Shown one piece after another: positions 45,248 through 56,774 of a DNA stretch of 64,000 nt. Origin of the DNA: Fusarium oxysporum f. sp. lycopersici 4287 (Eukaryota; Ascomycota; Sordariomycetes; Hypocreales; Nectriaceae). The notes under the pieces are model-generated. The model was not told the origin of the DNA. It ran no database searches and saw only the letters and a list, made by a program, of their open reading frames with translations. Location: contig NC_030999.1 of the NCBI RefSeq assembly GCF_000149955.1, forward strand, positions 1,013,846-1,077,845, given 5' to 3'. The translations under genes and the position numbers were made by a program. Every line of letters begins with the position of its first letter. Positions within the stretch are counted from its first letter, which is position 1.

Positions 45248-45628
45248 AGTTCCATCGCAGCTCCTAAACCCTTCGTTGCTGCCCTTGCGATGTGTTGCTT
45301 GTAGTGAAGCCGTGAGTCCATGATGACCCCCAGGATCTTGACCTGATCCTTCGGAACGACTCTCTCACCCTTAATAGCAAATGGGTCTGAGTCTACTCTG
45401 CCTGTGTACCTGGTAAAATGTATGATCGCCGTCTTTTCCGCCTCAAACGTCGCACCGCTGCGTCTCTCCCAGTCAAGAGCTTTGTCAATTATTGCTTGTA
45501 TTCTTCTCCGGTTGCTCTGGGCTGTCGGTCCCGATACCCACGCCGTGTAGTCGTCGACGATGGAGATAGCACCACCATTCCTATCGATCTGAGTCTGCAC
45601 TTGTTCTCCTACAGTTTCGGGCACACAG

Positions 45629-46563
45629 AGTCGATGGTATCAAGAATGAGGACTGCGAGATTGATTCATGGATGATTCCTGTTAAGTATGCCTATTCCCT
45701 TTTCTTTTTTCCATTTTTTAAAGAAATTGAGAAAAAAAGAGATCAATCAGGCTAACATTGTCAAGGAACCCGTCATGTAGCCTTCGGTATGCACTTTATC
45801 GCCTCTTGGCTCAAGGATGGAGACGTTGCCAAGGAGAGGTGGCCGCAGTCACAGATTTCACTGTAGGGGGGCTTGCACCATGTTCACGGGAGTATTACAC
45901 TGGCGTTCCCATTTGGAAGGCGGCCAATGGTCAGAGGCAGAAGTCGCACCCCTTGGGCTATCAACGAACTGTTGATGGATCAACTGGGGCTGTAGTATGG
46001 TCTCACCAGACTTATCAAGCGGAGTGGGGGGTAGGTGCCTCTTGGTAATCTATTGTGTAGTTAAATACAAATAAATAAAAGTGAATATAAATAGATTATA
46101 GAAAAAGGCCTAAGAAAGTAGACACATTTTATAATTCTAGCTGACTTGAGTGTTTAAATGAACTTGTATTAGTTATGTAAAAGTATTATTTCTTATTATT
46201 GTACAAAGGACCATCAGGATCCCGCCAGGTTATCTGCTTTTCATCTATACCAACCCTGAATTCCTCTGAAATTTTCCCAAATAATCACCCCTAGATTCTA
46301 CGTTTTTCGTTCATACACACTAAGATAGTAACCAGGTTTAATAAAAATAACCTAATGGGTACCTCCTTTTCATCTACGCACATTCTTACTTCTCCTTTTC
46401 CACTTTCATCCTATGCTTCTACTTTCCTCATAAAGTAGTATCACTCTACGCCACAAAAGTAAAGCTAGCGGCACAGGCTGCAATAAAAGAGCAAAGTAGC
46501 CAATAAAGAAGTTTCACCGCACACTTTTAATCAAAAAAAGTGCAAGGACTTACAGAACACTAT
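45629..46563. other. no gene seen
   Basis: A 96-residue frame at 45758-46048 (GTG/TTG-type start only) has no family resemblance. 46050-46240 is AT-rich. Confidence 0.4.
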
Positions 46564-46643
46564 CCCTTTTTCAGTAAAAGAGGAACTAGCAGGGGTGTAA
46601 GCCAATGAGCCGTGGTAAATTTCCTCTTTTACTGAAAACGGGA
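46564..46643. repeat. 80-bp hairpin element
   Basis: Arms at 46564-46586 and 46621-46643 are 23-bp inverted repeats with one mismatch (TTTTCAGTAAAAGAGGAA core), separated by 34 bp. It lies exactly where the NLR pseudogene sequence stops matching the family. A miniature inverted-repeat element or a foldback end would explain it; no target duplication is clear. Confidence 0.65.
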
Positions 46644-47212
46644 CAGACAATAGGGAAGTAGGTTACCGATCGCGGCAATTTGTGGTCTATCAGGTACTTG
46701 GCCAGCATCGACTTTCCACAGCCAGGGTCCGCCGAGACCAGCAGGGACCAGACTCTTGGTTCAACCACGTCTGGAAGTGGTCGTGTTTGAGGAACCACAT
46801 GCATGTACCTTCAACTCTTTCTTCCACTCGGTCCTTGTACCACTCGTAAGTGGCGTCCTTGTTGTTGGTTGTGAGGCGGAATAGCTGGTGACACCTTTGT
46901 TGTTCTTCAGATAGCTTTTCCTTTGCTAGATCTTTCTGGGCTTGGAGCTGCTCCTTAGCAATATCACAGTGCTCTTTTGAAACATCCCGATGCTCTTGTG
47001 CAATTTATTCAAAGCCTACATATAGGGTTAATAAGTAATAATTGTATAATTCTAGGCCTTATAATTACCAGATAGAATGTCACTGATTTTCCCTTTCAGA
47101 TTCAACTCTGTTCGGAGCTATTTCATAGAGAAGGTCCTTAGCATATGCAGCAGCCACCATTGCCGCATAGCCTTGCCACTCCTTGTTCTTGTGTGAGTCT
47201 GAATAGTCACAT
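46586..47212 (-). pseudogene. NACHT-type NLR fragment
   Basis: NACHT ATPases are fungal NLR immune or incompatibility receptors. The minus strand encodes an N-terminal stretch ([20 protein letters not shown]). After an AT-rich intron-like part comes a coiled coil (EHRDVSKEHCDIAKEQLQAQ), the family linker (RVEGTCMWFLKHDHFQTWL) and the P-loop SLLVSADPGCGKSMLAKYLI. Two frame breaks are visible: an extra A near 47085-47095, and a one-base loss near 46740-46760 just before the P-loop. Sequence after LPRSVTY is foreign (hairpin element), so the rest of the NACHT domain and all repeats are missing. The 5' side is cut by the LINE fragment starting near 47213. Confidence 0.75.
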
Positions 47213-48088
47213 ATACTGGCCGCAGACTCTACAACACGCGACTTTCTAGTAGAAACGCAGGCTGAGTGGGCCGCTGAACTAGGAGCTACAGCAGTAGAAA
47301 CGAACAAGGGATGGTTCACCTATGTGGTCTCAGCCTTTCCTGTAAAACTGACCGACTTTCACGGCAATGAGGTGGATAGTGACAGCATCGTCAGCAACGA
47401 GATAGAAATCCAGACCGGGCTCACGCCTGTTGACATACGCCCTGCGCGATAATTCACGGATAACCCCTTGACCAAGAATCTGCTTGTGTCCTTTCTGAAG
47501 CCTACAAAGAGATTCTGGTCGCTTTTCGGCAGCAGCGCGGCCAGACTGATTGACAAAACCGACCGGCCCAGACAGTGTGAGACGTTCTGGGGCTACCACT
47601 TTGCTCGCAACTGTCATAGACAGCCAGTTTGTCGACACTGTGGTAAAGCTGACCACCTTGTAGACGATTGCATCGCACCAGAACAGTGCATCAACTGCTT
47701 AGGCCCTCATCAGGCCAACTTTTGCAAGTGCCCAGCTCGGCCGAAGACAGTGCACGGCGTGCTCCGCCGACTCACCAAAGAGCAACGAGGACATGTCCAG
47801 ACCGTAGGTGCGGAGACATACCGACAACGACACGAAGAACCACAGCCGGAGTCGCCGCTGGGACCCCATCAGGGTACGACTGGGCGACAAAACTATGGTA
47901 TTACATCAAATGGACAGTCGAACATCCGCGTTCCCAGCCCAGCTGTATCAGGAGCACCTTCGTGCATCATGGTGGCCACGACCCCTCATGCTGGCTATGA
48001 AGCAGAGGAAGAGCCCGAACAGCCCAGACCAGGCTCACTGCGAAAGCGCCGAATAGTTCTCATTAATCGCTCGCATGGCCAGGAATAG
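47213..48088 (+). pseudogene. Tad-like LINE gag (ORF1), C-terminal half
   Basis: In one frame: [52 protein letters not shown], then TAA at 47449-47451, then FTDNPLTKNLLVSFLKPTKR and a three-knuckle zinc-binding region (CETFWGYHFARNCHRQPVC, CRHCGKADHLVDDC, CINCLGPHQ). The frame ends at TAG 48086-48088, overlapping the next ORF by 14 nt, as is normal for this element. The start and first half of gag are missing and the TAA interrupts it. Confidence 0.8.
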
Positions 48089-49370
48089 ATATTCCCAAAC
48101 ACGAAAGAACGACAGGAAGCCGCCCAGGATCTTCCAGGCCAACGTCGGCAAGATCCCTCCGGCCCACGACTGCGCCCTGGCGCTGGCCGACTCGGAACGA
48201 TATGACATTGTGCTCTTGCAGGAGCCGTGGACGGCTCATGCAGAGACCCGCTCTCTAACCAAAACTCACCCTGCATACAGCACACTCACGCCAGTCGACA
48301 TGTGGAACAGCAACGACACTCGGCCTAGAGTGATGACATATGTCCGACGGGACTCAAGACTTCTTGCTGACCAGATCCGACCTTTTCAGACCCGAGACGT
48401 TCTCTGGCTCACGTTCAACGGCATGACGATCGTCAACTTCTATCGCCAGCATGACGTGAGGGACGCCATGGACACACTGCTTCGATGGCCTGTCCCGGAA
48501 CGTTGCCTCGTTGCTGGCGATTTCAATGCCAAACATCGCAGTTGGCAGACGGGTGAAGCAACGAACCGTGGCCAAGCGATTGCAGGCTGGGCGTCAAAGA
48601 ATGACCTCGACCTTCTCAACACTCTAGATATTCCGACAAACTCGCACGGCAACACAATCGACCTTGCATTTACTAACATGCCACTTGCTGAAGCTACCGT
48701 CAAGGAAATGTACGTCGCTACTAGCTCTGATCATTTCACACTCAGCTTGACCCTACCCGATATCGTGCCGACTCCGTCGCCGGCGGGCAAGATCCGAGTG
48801 ACGACGGAATATGAGCTTAAACAATTCATCGAGATCGTAGAGCTTGGAGCCGCACAGATCACACTCATGAATTCAATCCCCGCAGAGCTAGATGAGCTTG
48901 CCTCTTCACTCGTAAATCTACTGACATTAGTAGCCAAGGTAGCTGGCCGGCCTGCACGGAAAGGTGGACGGCAAGCTCCCTGGTGGACAGAGGAATGCGC
49001 CGGCGCCGCGGCGGCTTTTCGTGCCATCAGACGAATTCAACCAGGATGTCCAGATCGCCAAGAGAGACTTTCATCGCGTGGTCCGTCGGGCTAAAAGGCA
49101 GTATTGGCGGGACCTCATCGATAGCTTCTCCAACAGCAGTGCTGTCTTCAAAGCTGTCCGTTGGCTTAAATCCTCGGGAGCTTTCTAGCCGCCATCTTTG
49201 CAGGTCGATGACGTCGTGTACGAAACCCAGATGGACAAGGACAACGCACTCCGGCAGGCTACGTTAGGGCAACGAACTGCTCTCGACGACATCGATAACC
49301 CTTGGGGACCAATCTCTCCCTCTAGATCAATTCCATTTTCGCATGAAATCTCTTTGGACGAGGCGCGATG
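48075..49370 (+). pseudogene. Tad-like LINE ORF2, endonuclease part only
   Basis: ATG 48075. All motifs of the APE-type LINE endonuclease are visible: FQANVGK, IVLLQEPW (catalytic Glu), VAGDFNAKHRSW (Asp/Asn pair), NTIDLAFTN and SSDHFTLSL (Asp/His). A frameshift at about 49000-49045 moves to another frame (DVQIAKRDFHRVVRRAKRQY), which stops at TAG 49186. LINE-like sequence continues to about 49368 (VDDVVYETQMDKDNALRQAT) and then is lost. The reverse transcriptase is absent, so the copy is cut at its 3' side, which is unusual for a LINE and suggests later deletion or rearrangement. Confidence 0.85.
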
Positions 49371-50427
49371 AAAAATAACCAGACGCCCCAATAAATCTTG
49401 GCATTTCTCAATGTAACTCCTCTTTGAGCCTGAGAGGCGCTTCACCTAGACGGCGACCAGTTTTTTCGGAACCATTACAGAACCCGGTGGCTGGCCGGAA
49501 CAAGGTTCTCGGGCTCGGGTCTCCGTTACGCCAACATCCAGGCGCCGGAGGAGCTAAACTCAACGTTTCGATTACCAACACAAGGTCGGCCAACCATAGG
49601 CGTCTGCACATGCTAGGTCAAGCCCAGACCTTGTCGTTACCATGAAACGGAAGGCTGCTGACACGGAGCTGACCCGGCGAGATTGAAAGTCTTCCGGACT
49701 TGGCTATAGTACGCGGCTAACGGATGCCCATCCGAACCTCCCTACTTTTGGCCTTGGGTTGGTCCTTGCTCTCCTAGTAACAGCATGGTGATTCTCTCCT
49801 TACTTTCCTACGTCCAGGGTTGATTGCTATATAGAGCTTGATCGCTCTCGGTCCAGCCACAGGCCTTTGTAGCAGTCGTCAGACCTTGAAGTCCTTCATA
49901 CCAGGCTTGTAGAGAGGTTTGTGCAAGCCATATAAAAGGGATAGACATTCAACCCAGATTCGATTCTCCCATCTTTTAAGGGCTTGTGTAAACCACCATG
50001 AGCTCTTCGCGCAAGTCATAATTATTGGAAGAGTTGATAGTTCCCCCTCAACTTCACGATTTTACGTTCAAGATAGTTAAAGTTTGATGTTCTAAAAAAA
50101 TGCTCAAATCGTAGGACTGTCATCCAGGACTCTAGGACTTAAGTCCCATAAGGAATCGGTCGAAGACATGAGGCCTCAAAGGTCCTTCGACAGCAAGGAG
50201 TTAATAAGAACAACCAATTTTTAATTGCAGCCTTACGCTGGATACTGATAATTGCGATGTTCCACCCAACGCTAAAGGGACCATGGCCGTGACTGGAATC
50301 GTAAACAAGATTGAGAGATAGCTGCCAGCCTAACCGAGCTGCTGTGACGGGCAGAGGAAACATCAAGAACAAAATTCCTGAGGATGGATTTACTCTCAGT
50401 TTTTCTTCAGTTGATTGTAGGTATCGC
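49371..50427. other. no gene seen; TATA-like word
   Basis: No coding frame. CATATAAAAGGG at about 49928 followed by a pyrimidine-rich stretch resembles a promoter or retroelement LTR, but no second LTR copy is in the window. Confidence 0.35.
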
Positions 50428-50673
50428 NNNNNNNNNNNNNNNNNNNNNNNNNNNNNNNNNNNNNNNNNNNNNNNNNNNNNNNNNNNNNNNNNNNNNNNNN
50501 NNNNNNNNNNNNNNNNNNNNNNNNNNNNNNNNNNNNNNNNNNNNNNNNNNNNNNNNNNNNNNNNNNNNNNNNNNNNNNNNNNNNNNNNNNNNNNNNNNNN
50601 NNNNNNNNNNNNNNNNNNNNNNNNNNNNNNNNNNNNNNNNNNNNNNNNNNNNNNNNNNNNNNNNNNNNNNNNN
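50428..50673. other. assembly gap, 246 N
   Basis: Undetermined bases. Confidence 0.99.
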
Positions 50674-50901
50674 AACTCAAAGGGAATTATTTTCGAGCAT
50701 TTTTATTTTGATTGAATGACTAGGAGGGAGAGGATAAACTAGTAAAGTGACAGTCAAATTTTTGGATGCTGCATCACGTGCGTTGTCGCCCGGTCAGCAT
50801 GAGCTAAGCCAAAAGTGACATGATTGTTTTCTTGCCCACTGAGCTCATTCAACACCATCACCATCACCGTCCGTCATCATCAACTGACGCGACTGCATCA
50901 A

Positions 50902-52382
50902 ATGGACTTCAAAACACCAATCCGTCAAGTCTCAAGGCTTGATTCTCTCCCTTTTGACCAATCAACGCCACGTTCGCCACCATCGCCATCTACTACTCTC
51001 AAACGACCACATCTCAACGAGTCGCGCAAACGTCAATATCCAGCATCACCACCTGAATCTCACTCCTCGCGCAGAGTCAGAATCAAAACCATGCCTGCTA
51101 CTCCAGCTAAGCGTGCTCGCCGGACATCGACAATGACCAAACTCCACGCCCCGGCGCAAATCCTCTCATCAATCCTCCCAGTCTACCTGCAAACAGTGAA
51201 TCGAGCCTTGCTTCCCAGAGCGATGCATCCATGTCACGCGGTAGTAAGCGCTCGAAACGCTCTTCGTCGCCGACCAAGTTATTTCCGATGTTTGGGCCAG
51301 AAGGGCACCGGTTGGTGAGAGATTCACTTAGCATGACGGCTCCACGGCGAAAGCTTCCTGAGTCCCTTGCTGAACTATATCGAGACTTTTATGATGTCAC
51401 GGGGCGATATGGCATCATTCCGCGGGGTATCAAGGGGGCTTTGGATCAGCATCTCAAATTGACAATGTCGCTTGATCGCGTGCATGATCATATGTTCTTT
51501 GACGATGAGACGAGCGAGGACTTGGATAAATCTGAGTCTATGTCTCCTGTAATGGTCTTAGACGAGGAAATCCTTCGTCGCGCTTCGCGCATTGCTGATC
51601 GGTCAGATCAATGCTCTCAGATGCTCAGCGATGAGGCGGCCTGGAACTGTCTTGTACATTGCCCTCTGCTCGATCTATTTACTTTCGACATGGCAGATCA
51701 AACCATACTCGATTTTATGCCTTGGTAAGCTGAACCCCCCCGCCAGAGACCATCATATCAAACTCTAAACCTCCAAGTACAACAACAAACATCGATTCCA
51801 CATATCATCGCTTTCCTGACCCTGCCAGCCGCGTCGACTTTGCCTTTTACTTTACACTTAATACCATTCCTCCTGCGAATCAACCGCCTGCCATTCCGTG
51901 CTTCAACTGGACTTCGGACAGGATGCTTCAACAATACCCTCTCGCCTTCAGCATCGAAACTAAGTGCTACGGCGGCAACGCAGCAAAAGGGGAGCAGCAA
52001 ATGGGAATCTGGCACGCAGCGCAGTGGGAATTCCTCATCACTCGCGCGGGTGCCGAAGCGGTAGCAAAGCTAGACTTTCTACCTGGTATTGTAATCCAAG
52101 GTCATACCTGGTCACTTGTTATCACGATGAGGAACCAAGGCATAACGGTACGTTTGATGAGAGCTTTAAGAGAGCTTTAAGAGAGCTTTTGCTGAATATG
52201 TCTAGAACGTGCTTTGCAGTGTCGAGTTTGGAAATACAAGTTCTGTTGTTGGTGTGTTTCAGGTTATGGCTGGTCTGAGGCGGCTGCGGAAATGGTCTCT
52301 TGAGGTGCTATGGCCATGGTATACGATGTATTTACCGGGATTATGCGCAGATGCGAGAGCTGATGAAGTACGCCAACCGTAA
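50902..52382 (+). pseudogene. PD-(D/E)XK nuclease-like protein, copy A, frameshifted
   Basis: Fungal nuclease-fold protein of the type often found in accessory regions (PDDEXK_12-like). ATG 50902 starts a basic Ser/Pro leader; near 51115-51125 the frame must shift by one base to reach DNDQTPRPG and the conserved SSSPTKLFPMFGPEGHRLV. From there the model is clean: exon 1 to 51724, intron 51725-51777 (53 nt), exon 2 51778-52147, intron 52148-52205 (58 nt, three tandem GAGCTTTAA words), exon 3 to TAA 52382. Core residues are SRVDFAFYF (Asp), LAFSIETK (E-x-K) and EQQMGIWHAAQWEF. The single shift may be a true lesion, a missed intron or an assembly error. Its relative lies at 53771. Confidence 0.75.
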
Positions 52383-52526
52383 TAGAATTATGACCTACTC
52401 AGGTATTAACGGCGGAAACGAGCCCCGTTGCGTGTCTTAGTCCAATCATGCTTCTCCAACTTCGATGGTTCTATCTCTGTTCACGGCAGAGCTGCCTCAA
52501 CTGAGCATGCTGGTGACTTCAAGCAA

Positions 52527-52748
52527 ATGAAGGATGAGCGTCAGCGAAAGAAGGAACAGGCTGCACGGGAACTCGAGGAGCAACGCAAGTCTCTGGCCAA
52601 GCGTGCCCAGACACCTTCAATCCCCCATCCTAACCAGTTCTCTCCCGCTCTTGCGATGACGGTTGAGACTGCTGAGCCCAAGCCCCTGCCTGACGATATT
52701 CCACCTCGCAGTCTCCAGAACGAGCTATTAGCGTTCAAAGCTTGGTGA
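52527..52748 (+). CDS. short charged ORF, probable gene fragment
   Basis: From ATG 52527 the frame encodes 73 residues starting with a charged helix (MKDERQRKKEQAARELEEQR) and a Pro-rich tail. The frame is open upstream to 52428 without an ATG. It looks like the C-terminal piece of a larger coiled-coil protein rather than a gene. Family not recognised. Confidence 0.3.
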   Translation: MKDERQRKKEQAARELEEQRKSLAKRAQTPSIPHPNQFSPALAMTVETAEPKPLPDDIPPRSLQNELLAFKAW

Positions 52749-52867
52749 TTTAAGCAAAACCTGTGGCATGGAATACCTCACATAGAAGATTGAACCAATC
52801 AACTCACTACTGCGGCTCATTATGAATGACCCGATCTTCAATCCATTTTAAGCACATCCAGTGCGAC

Positions 52868-52960
52868 GCATGGAAATAGGTCGGAGATAGACGCATGCGT
52901 GAGAATGAACAGGGGGTACACGACAATTAAGAATAGAAGAGTACGGATAGGTATAAAGCA
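52868..52960. repeat. dispersed repeat family R3, copy c
   Basis: Matches 26028-26140 and 37225-37325; contains GGGTACACGACAATTAAGAA. Confidence 0.65.
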
Positions 52961-53035
52961 AATGAAAACAGATTAGAGCAGATGTTCGTATTGGATTAAA
53001 ATGCATTTTACGGGGCCATAGTCAGGTATTCAGTG

Positions 53036-53055
53036 TTATGTTATGTTATGTTATG
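53036..53055. repeat. (TTATG)4 microsatellite
   Basis: Four perfect TTATG units. Confidence 0.95.
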
Positions 53056-53321
53056 TGTATTTTTCGTCCGGGGGGCCATTGGCCCCGAAAAGTCTCCTAG
53101 GGGAGCACAGGACGTGCTGAGCTAAACTATCTAGAATTGCTGTCGCATCCGAATCCACCTAGAATACCCGCAATGTCCACTTGCATCAACCGAGAGCGCC
53201 GGACGCCCTTTCCTCCAAGTGGCACCTGCCCTACTCGTAGCCAGCCCTACGGTAGTCTCAAGCACATCGTCTTGGACGTCAAAGCAGGTAACCCAAGGAA
53301 AGCCCTTATGCAACTGCTATT

Positions 53322-53392
53322 CCATCTAGCCCATCCAGCATATCATCGGCACAAAGGCGCATTTACTTTCAAGAGGTCATCCCGTCAGCGGG
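53322..53392. repeat. dispersed 70-bp repeat, copy 2
   Basis: Direct match to 500-569. Confidence 0.6.
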
Positions 53393-53770
53393 TCCCGCTA
53401 GTGTTACAGCTGCTTCTGTTGCAATTTTGGCCTATAAAATTTTTCTGCCCTAGCAGAACGCCAACAGCGGGTGCCAAGGAAAAGTTTTTACAGGAGAGGA
53501 CCATCAGGTATTCAGTGATGGCTAATTATTGCCTACCCTAGGGTAGGTGCTGATGAAATTGCGGGGTTCATTTTATCTGTTACATGGCCAGCTGCGCAGC
53601 CACACCCCAGTCCGACGTTGCCCCACCGACCACAAAATACCAGGCTTTAAACAAAAACATTCACGACTCCGCGCCATCCCTTGACATTTTATACCGCCTG
53701 CACTTCCCATCTATCGCCCTGAACCACAATAACCTTGCGCAAACTCGCTCTTTTCAGCTGTTTACAACCC

Positions 53771-55233
53771 ATGTGGTATCTTGAAGGGGATTCCGTGGCT
53801 GACCCTACAACCACGTTCATCGAGGGTTGGATACGCGAACTCGAGAAAAGCAACCCCCCCCGTGTATGGGAGGACGGTAGCTTCGACATCGGAATCATGC
53901 CAAGCTCAGGAAGCCCCAAGAAGCCAAGGACGAGGAATACAGCACCAGATCCGGATGCCACGCCGCGTCAAAAAGGTTCGCTCTATTGAATGCCGATCTC
54001 AGGCTTACCACTGACCGTTCTCTTAGGAGCGGCGAGTCTCTCAGACGCCAGTTTAGACTATGCATCATCCGAGAGCGGGTCTAACAGATCAATTCCGATT
54101 AGTTCTGGATCCTCAAGCCCCAGGAAGCGGGAATTAGAGCTGCGCAATGCAAAGCAATATCCACTTCAGCGGAAGAGGATAACGGCGGGTATAGCTCAGA
54201 TCACGCCGCTCATGCAAGACCTTGCACATTTGATCAATGGTCCTACTATTCCCTACAACATGAAGGTGAGTAAAATACATCTTCAATGAAAGGTCCTTTC
54301 AATGGTTGACGTTGGAGTGTGCAAGGCTCGAATCACGACGCAAGAGCGCTTCCCTAATCCTCCACTAGAGAGCTGGTTCATGCCACCCACCACAGACCAA
54401 AGCGTTATAGCAAATGACGAGTATATCTACAGACGGCTTCGCATGATTCGTCGCCGGACGGCTGAGTGCGAGGACCGGCTCTCTCATGAGTCGACCTGGA
54501 ATGATTGCGTTCATTCTCCGCTACTCGAGGTTGCCCTTTACGAGAGTGAGCAAGATGGCGTCTCATATGAGAACATGTATGTTTCTCCAACAACGGACTG
54601 AGACTGGGTTGACAATTGTTCTCACTACCAGCACGCAATGTCGAATTTACCCGGGCTTACGCGACCCCGACACCTTCATCACGGACGCAAGGATCGACTA
54701 TGGCATATTTTTTGAGCCGCAAGAAGACTCATCGCTCTACTCAGCCATCAAAACATTCAAAGCCCGCAACGAGAACAACCGAGTGGCCCATGTTCAGCTG
54801 ACCGACGAGCGAGACACGCCGCTTGCCATCAGCATCGAGACCAAGAATCCGAAGTCGACTGGTAGCGGAGTTGCTGGTCCTGCTCAACTTGGGACCTGGG
54901 TGCGAGCTCACTTTCGACACCTGGAGTCTTTACCTCGTGCTGATCCCGATAACCTTCCTATGCTTCCTATCATCTTTGTAAATGGGGCTGACTGGCGTGT
55001 TGATTTTGCTCAGCGCACACCTGATAAGCTGGTTGGATTTCTCACCCTTTTTCACCATATGCGTGCTAACTGTGTCGCAGATTATCTGGGAGAGCATTCA
55101 GATTGGTTCCACAGACTCTTCGCACGGATGTTATGCTATCATCGCTGCTCTACAACGACTCGCTGGGTGGTGCCGAGATGATTACGCACCCTGGTGGGAG
55201 AAGGCTCTAGCTGGACTGGAAGGACCTGTCTAG
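53771..55233 (+). CDS. PD-(D/E)XK nuclease-like protein, copy B, intact
   Basis: Five exons: 53771-53975, 54027-54265, 54326-54576, 54632-55031 and 55081-55233; introns of 51, 60, 55 and 49 nt with clear branch words (CTGACC, GTTGACG, GTTGACA, GCTAAC). All phases agree and give 415 residues with no lesion. The first third is disordered and Ser-rich (SLSDASLDYASSESGSN); then helical RITAGIAQITPLMQDLAHLI. The nuclease-type core is TDARIDYGIFF (Asp), LAISIETKNPKS (E-x-K) and GPAQLGTWVRAHF. It ends WWEKALAGLEGPV. The fold suggests a Mg-dependent nuclease, but activity is unproven. It is a diverged relative of copy A upstream, in the same orientation. ATG 53771 is the first in-frame ATG after upstream stops. 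Confidence 0.82.
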
Positions 55234-56021
55234 AGAGATGCACCGAGTAAACCTCTGGAAAAACTGTGCAGCTTTGACTCGCGAGTGCCCTTGGTAAGCC
55301 GGGCTTTCAGAGACCATCGTGTAAAGAAATGACCCCGTTCCGTCTTGAGAAGACCCATGCCATTGTGGAAAATGTTAATTGGTTTGAATCCTGGAATGGG
55401 CCTAGCCTGACTAGATTACTTAAGTAGGTGGTAGTGCGGTTCTGGTTTGTAGAAGAAGTCAAATCGATCCTACAAGAGCAGATGTTTTACACAGGGGGTT
55501 AGGCAAAACAGCGGCATTTGAATCTCGCAAGATTAATGTAACCATTAGATCCGGAAGGACTGAGAGTGAGCTATTTCTATATGTGTCCGGGGATGAGGGC
55601 GGAGGCAGGAACTTGAGATTTTAAAAAGACGCCACACATGCACGGGCCAGAAGAATGGTACTTAGACGAAACACCTGCGCAACTGTGTACAGTAGGGACA
55701 AGTCATCTGGATCTGGAAGGTTCAATGATGGATGATAGGAGGGGCCTGAGGCCATGCCGAGCAGATCTGGCAATGCCGTGCTTTTTGCCCGGATGCTCCG
55801 ATGCAAGTTTAGGACTCAGAACAAAATCGCATTCGATACATATGATAGCTGCTTCCGACAAGCTGTAATAAAGACTGAGCTTCTGCAGCTTTGCTGGGGG
55901 TAAAATAGGATGGGTACATTGTTCATCAACACAGGAGCTGGCCATTATGACTAAGCATACATAAATATAATAGACAGGAATGGTGGAGATGGGGTAGATA
56001 TCAAGTCCAAGTTACGTATTC
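55234..56021. other. no gene seen
   Basis: No coding frame of note. Confidence 0.4.
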
Positions 56022-56774
56022 TCAGCTGCGCCACTGCACGGCGGCCTCAATACGCCACCCTAAACCTGCAGATGGGCAGGTAATCACTGTACCAGCTGCA
56101 TTTGTCTCGTAAAGATATGCGAGGTTTGCCATGGAAAGAACTAAGGGGAAAAGTTTAGCGTCGTCGCTTCTCCCAGTGTGCATGTATATCTCATCTCCAA
56201 GTTTGACGGTAAGGTCAGGTAGTCGCCGGGTACAAATGAATGTCCTGACTTGGACCCCAACAATGAAGTCTCCCGGCACCTCGACCATCATGTTCATTTT
56301 ATGAACACAGAGTGCAATATCCACAGTCGGCTGTATACCACGAAACATAGCCAATATCCTGTAGCTATCGGCAGATATTTCCCCGTGGATCAACACTTCG
56401 TACAGGAATAGGTCGGGTTTATCGACCTTTTCGAGGCCCAGGACACGAGCTATGGCGAAGGCATCGTAGATTCTGGATAATTCCTTCAACCAAACGGCGA
56501 CAATAACAACTTCGGTAGCACCCTGTTCTATCATCCACTGTCGCCGTCGCAGGGCTGCATGCCAATTGGTGAAGAACGAGACAAATGGTCCTCCCGGCCT
56601 TTGCCACAAGAGGTGGTCACGGCACGCTTGGGCGTCACCGGGTCGCGAAGGATTGCGTGCTATCATGTTCCCATTCTCATCGAACGTGCAGTTTTGGAGG
56701 CGATGATTGTTGTGCACCTCGACGCGAAAGCCAATATCACAGGGCCAATGGAACTCTTGCAAGTTGAAAGCCAT
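56022..56774 (-). CDS. DUF7587-like fungal protein
   Basis: Single exon, ATG 56774 on the minus strand, 250 residues. It contains an R-V-x-H-N-N opening (FRVEVHNNHRLQNCTFDENG), then the block GGPFVSFFTNWHAALRRRQW, ATEVVIVAVWLKELSRIYDA and DLFLYEVLIHGEISADSYRI. This order (W..PF-S-F..W..A, V-I-V/I-A-x-W, E-x-L-x-H-G-x-I) is what I recall for fungal DUF7587-type domains with an ART-like look, but I am not certain of the family name. No signal peptide or membrane helix. The frame upstream of 56774 is open but has no ATG. No lesion is visible. Confidence 0.6.
   Translation of the reverse strand: MAFNLQEFHWPCDIGFRVEVHNNHRLQNCTFDENGNMIARNPSRPGDAQACRDHLLWQRPGGPFVSFFTNWHAALRRRQWMIEQGATEVVIVAVWLKELSRIYDAFAIARVLGLEKVDKPDLFLYEVLIHGEISADSYRILAMFRGIQPTVDIALCVHKMNMMVEVPGDFIVGVQVRTFICTRRLPDLTVKLGDEIYMHTGRSDDAKLFPLVLSMANLAYLYETNAAGTVITCPSAGLGWRIEAAVQWRS

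Larger units (their letters stand above)
41507..45624 (-). pseudogene. Tad-like LINE reverse transcriptase fragment, split by hAT 2
   Basis: Minus-strand remains of the second ORF of a Tad1-type LINE. The right part (45624-45248) begins near the catalytic box, ISIVDDYTAWVSGPTAQSN, and runs to GAAMELKR. The left part (42174-41507) continues LKGLAPSTTRQLFTAMVAPV and enters the RNase H region (NDLVGMGVAIRIP), then shifts frame near 41550. If the hAT element and one copy of its 8-bp duplication are removed, the junction reads AMELKRLKGLAPS in one frame. The 5' part (gag, endonuclease, fingers of the polymerase) is missing, as usual for truncated LINE copies. Confidence 0.85.

Noticed and set aside
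49700..50030. Possible retroelement LTR (CATATAAAAGGG promoter-like word)
   Set aside because: No second LTR, primer-binding site or polypurine tract found in the window.
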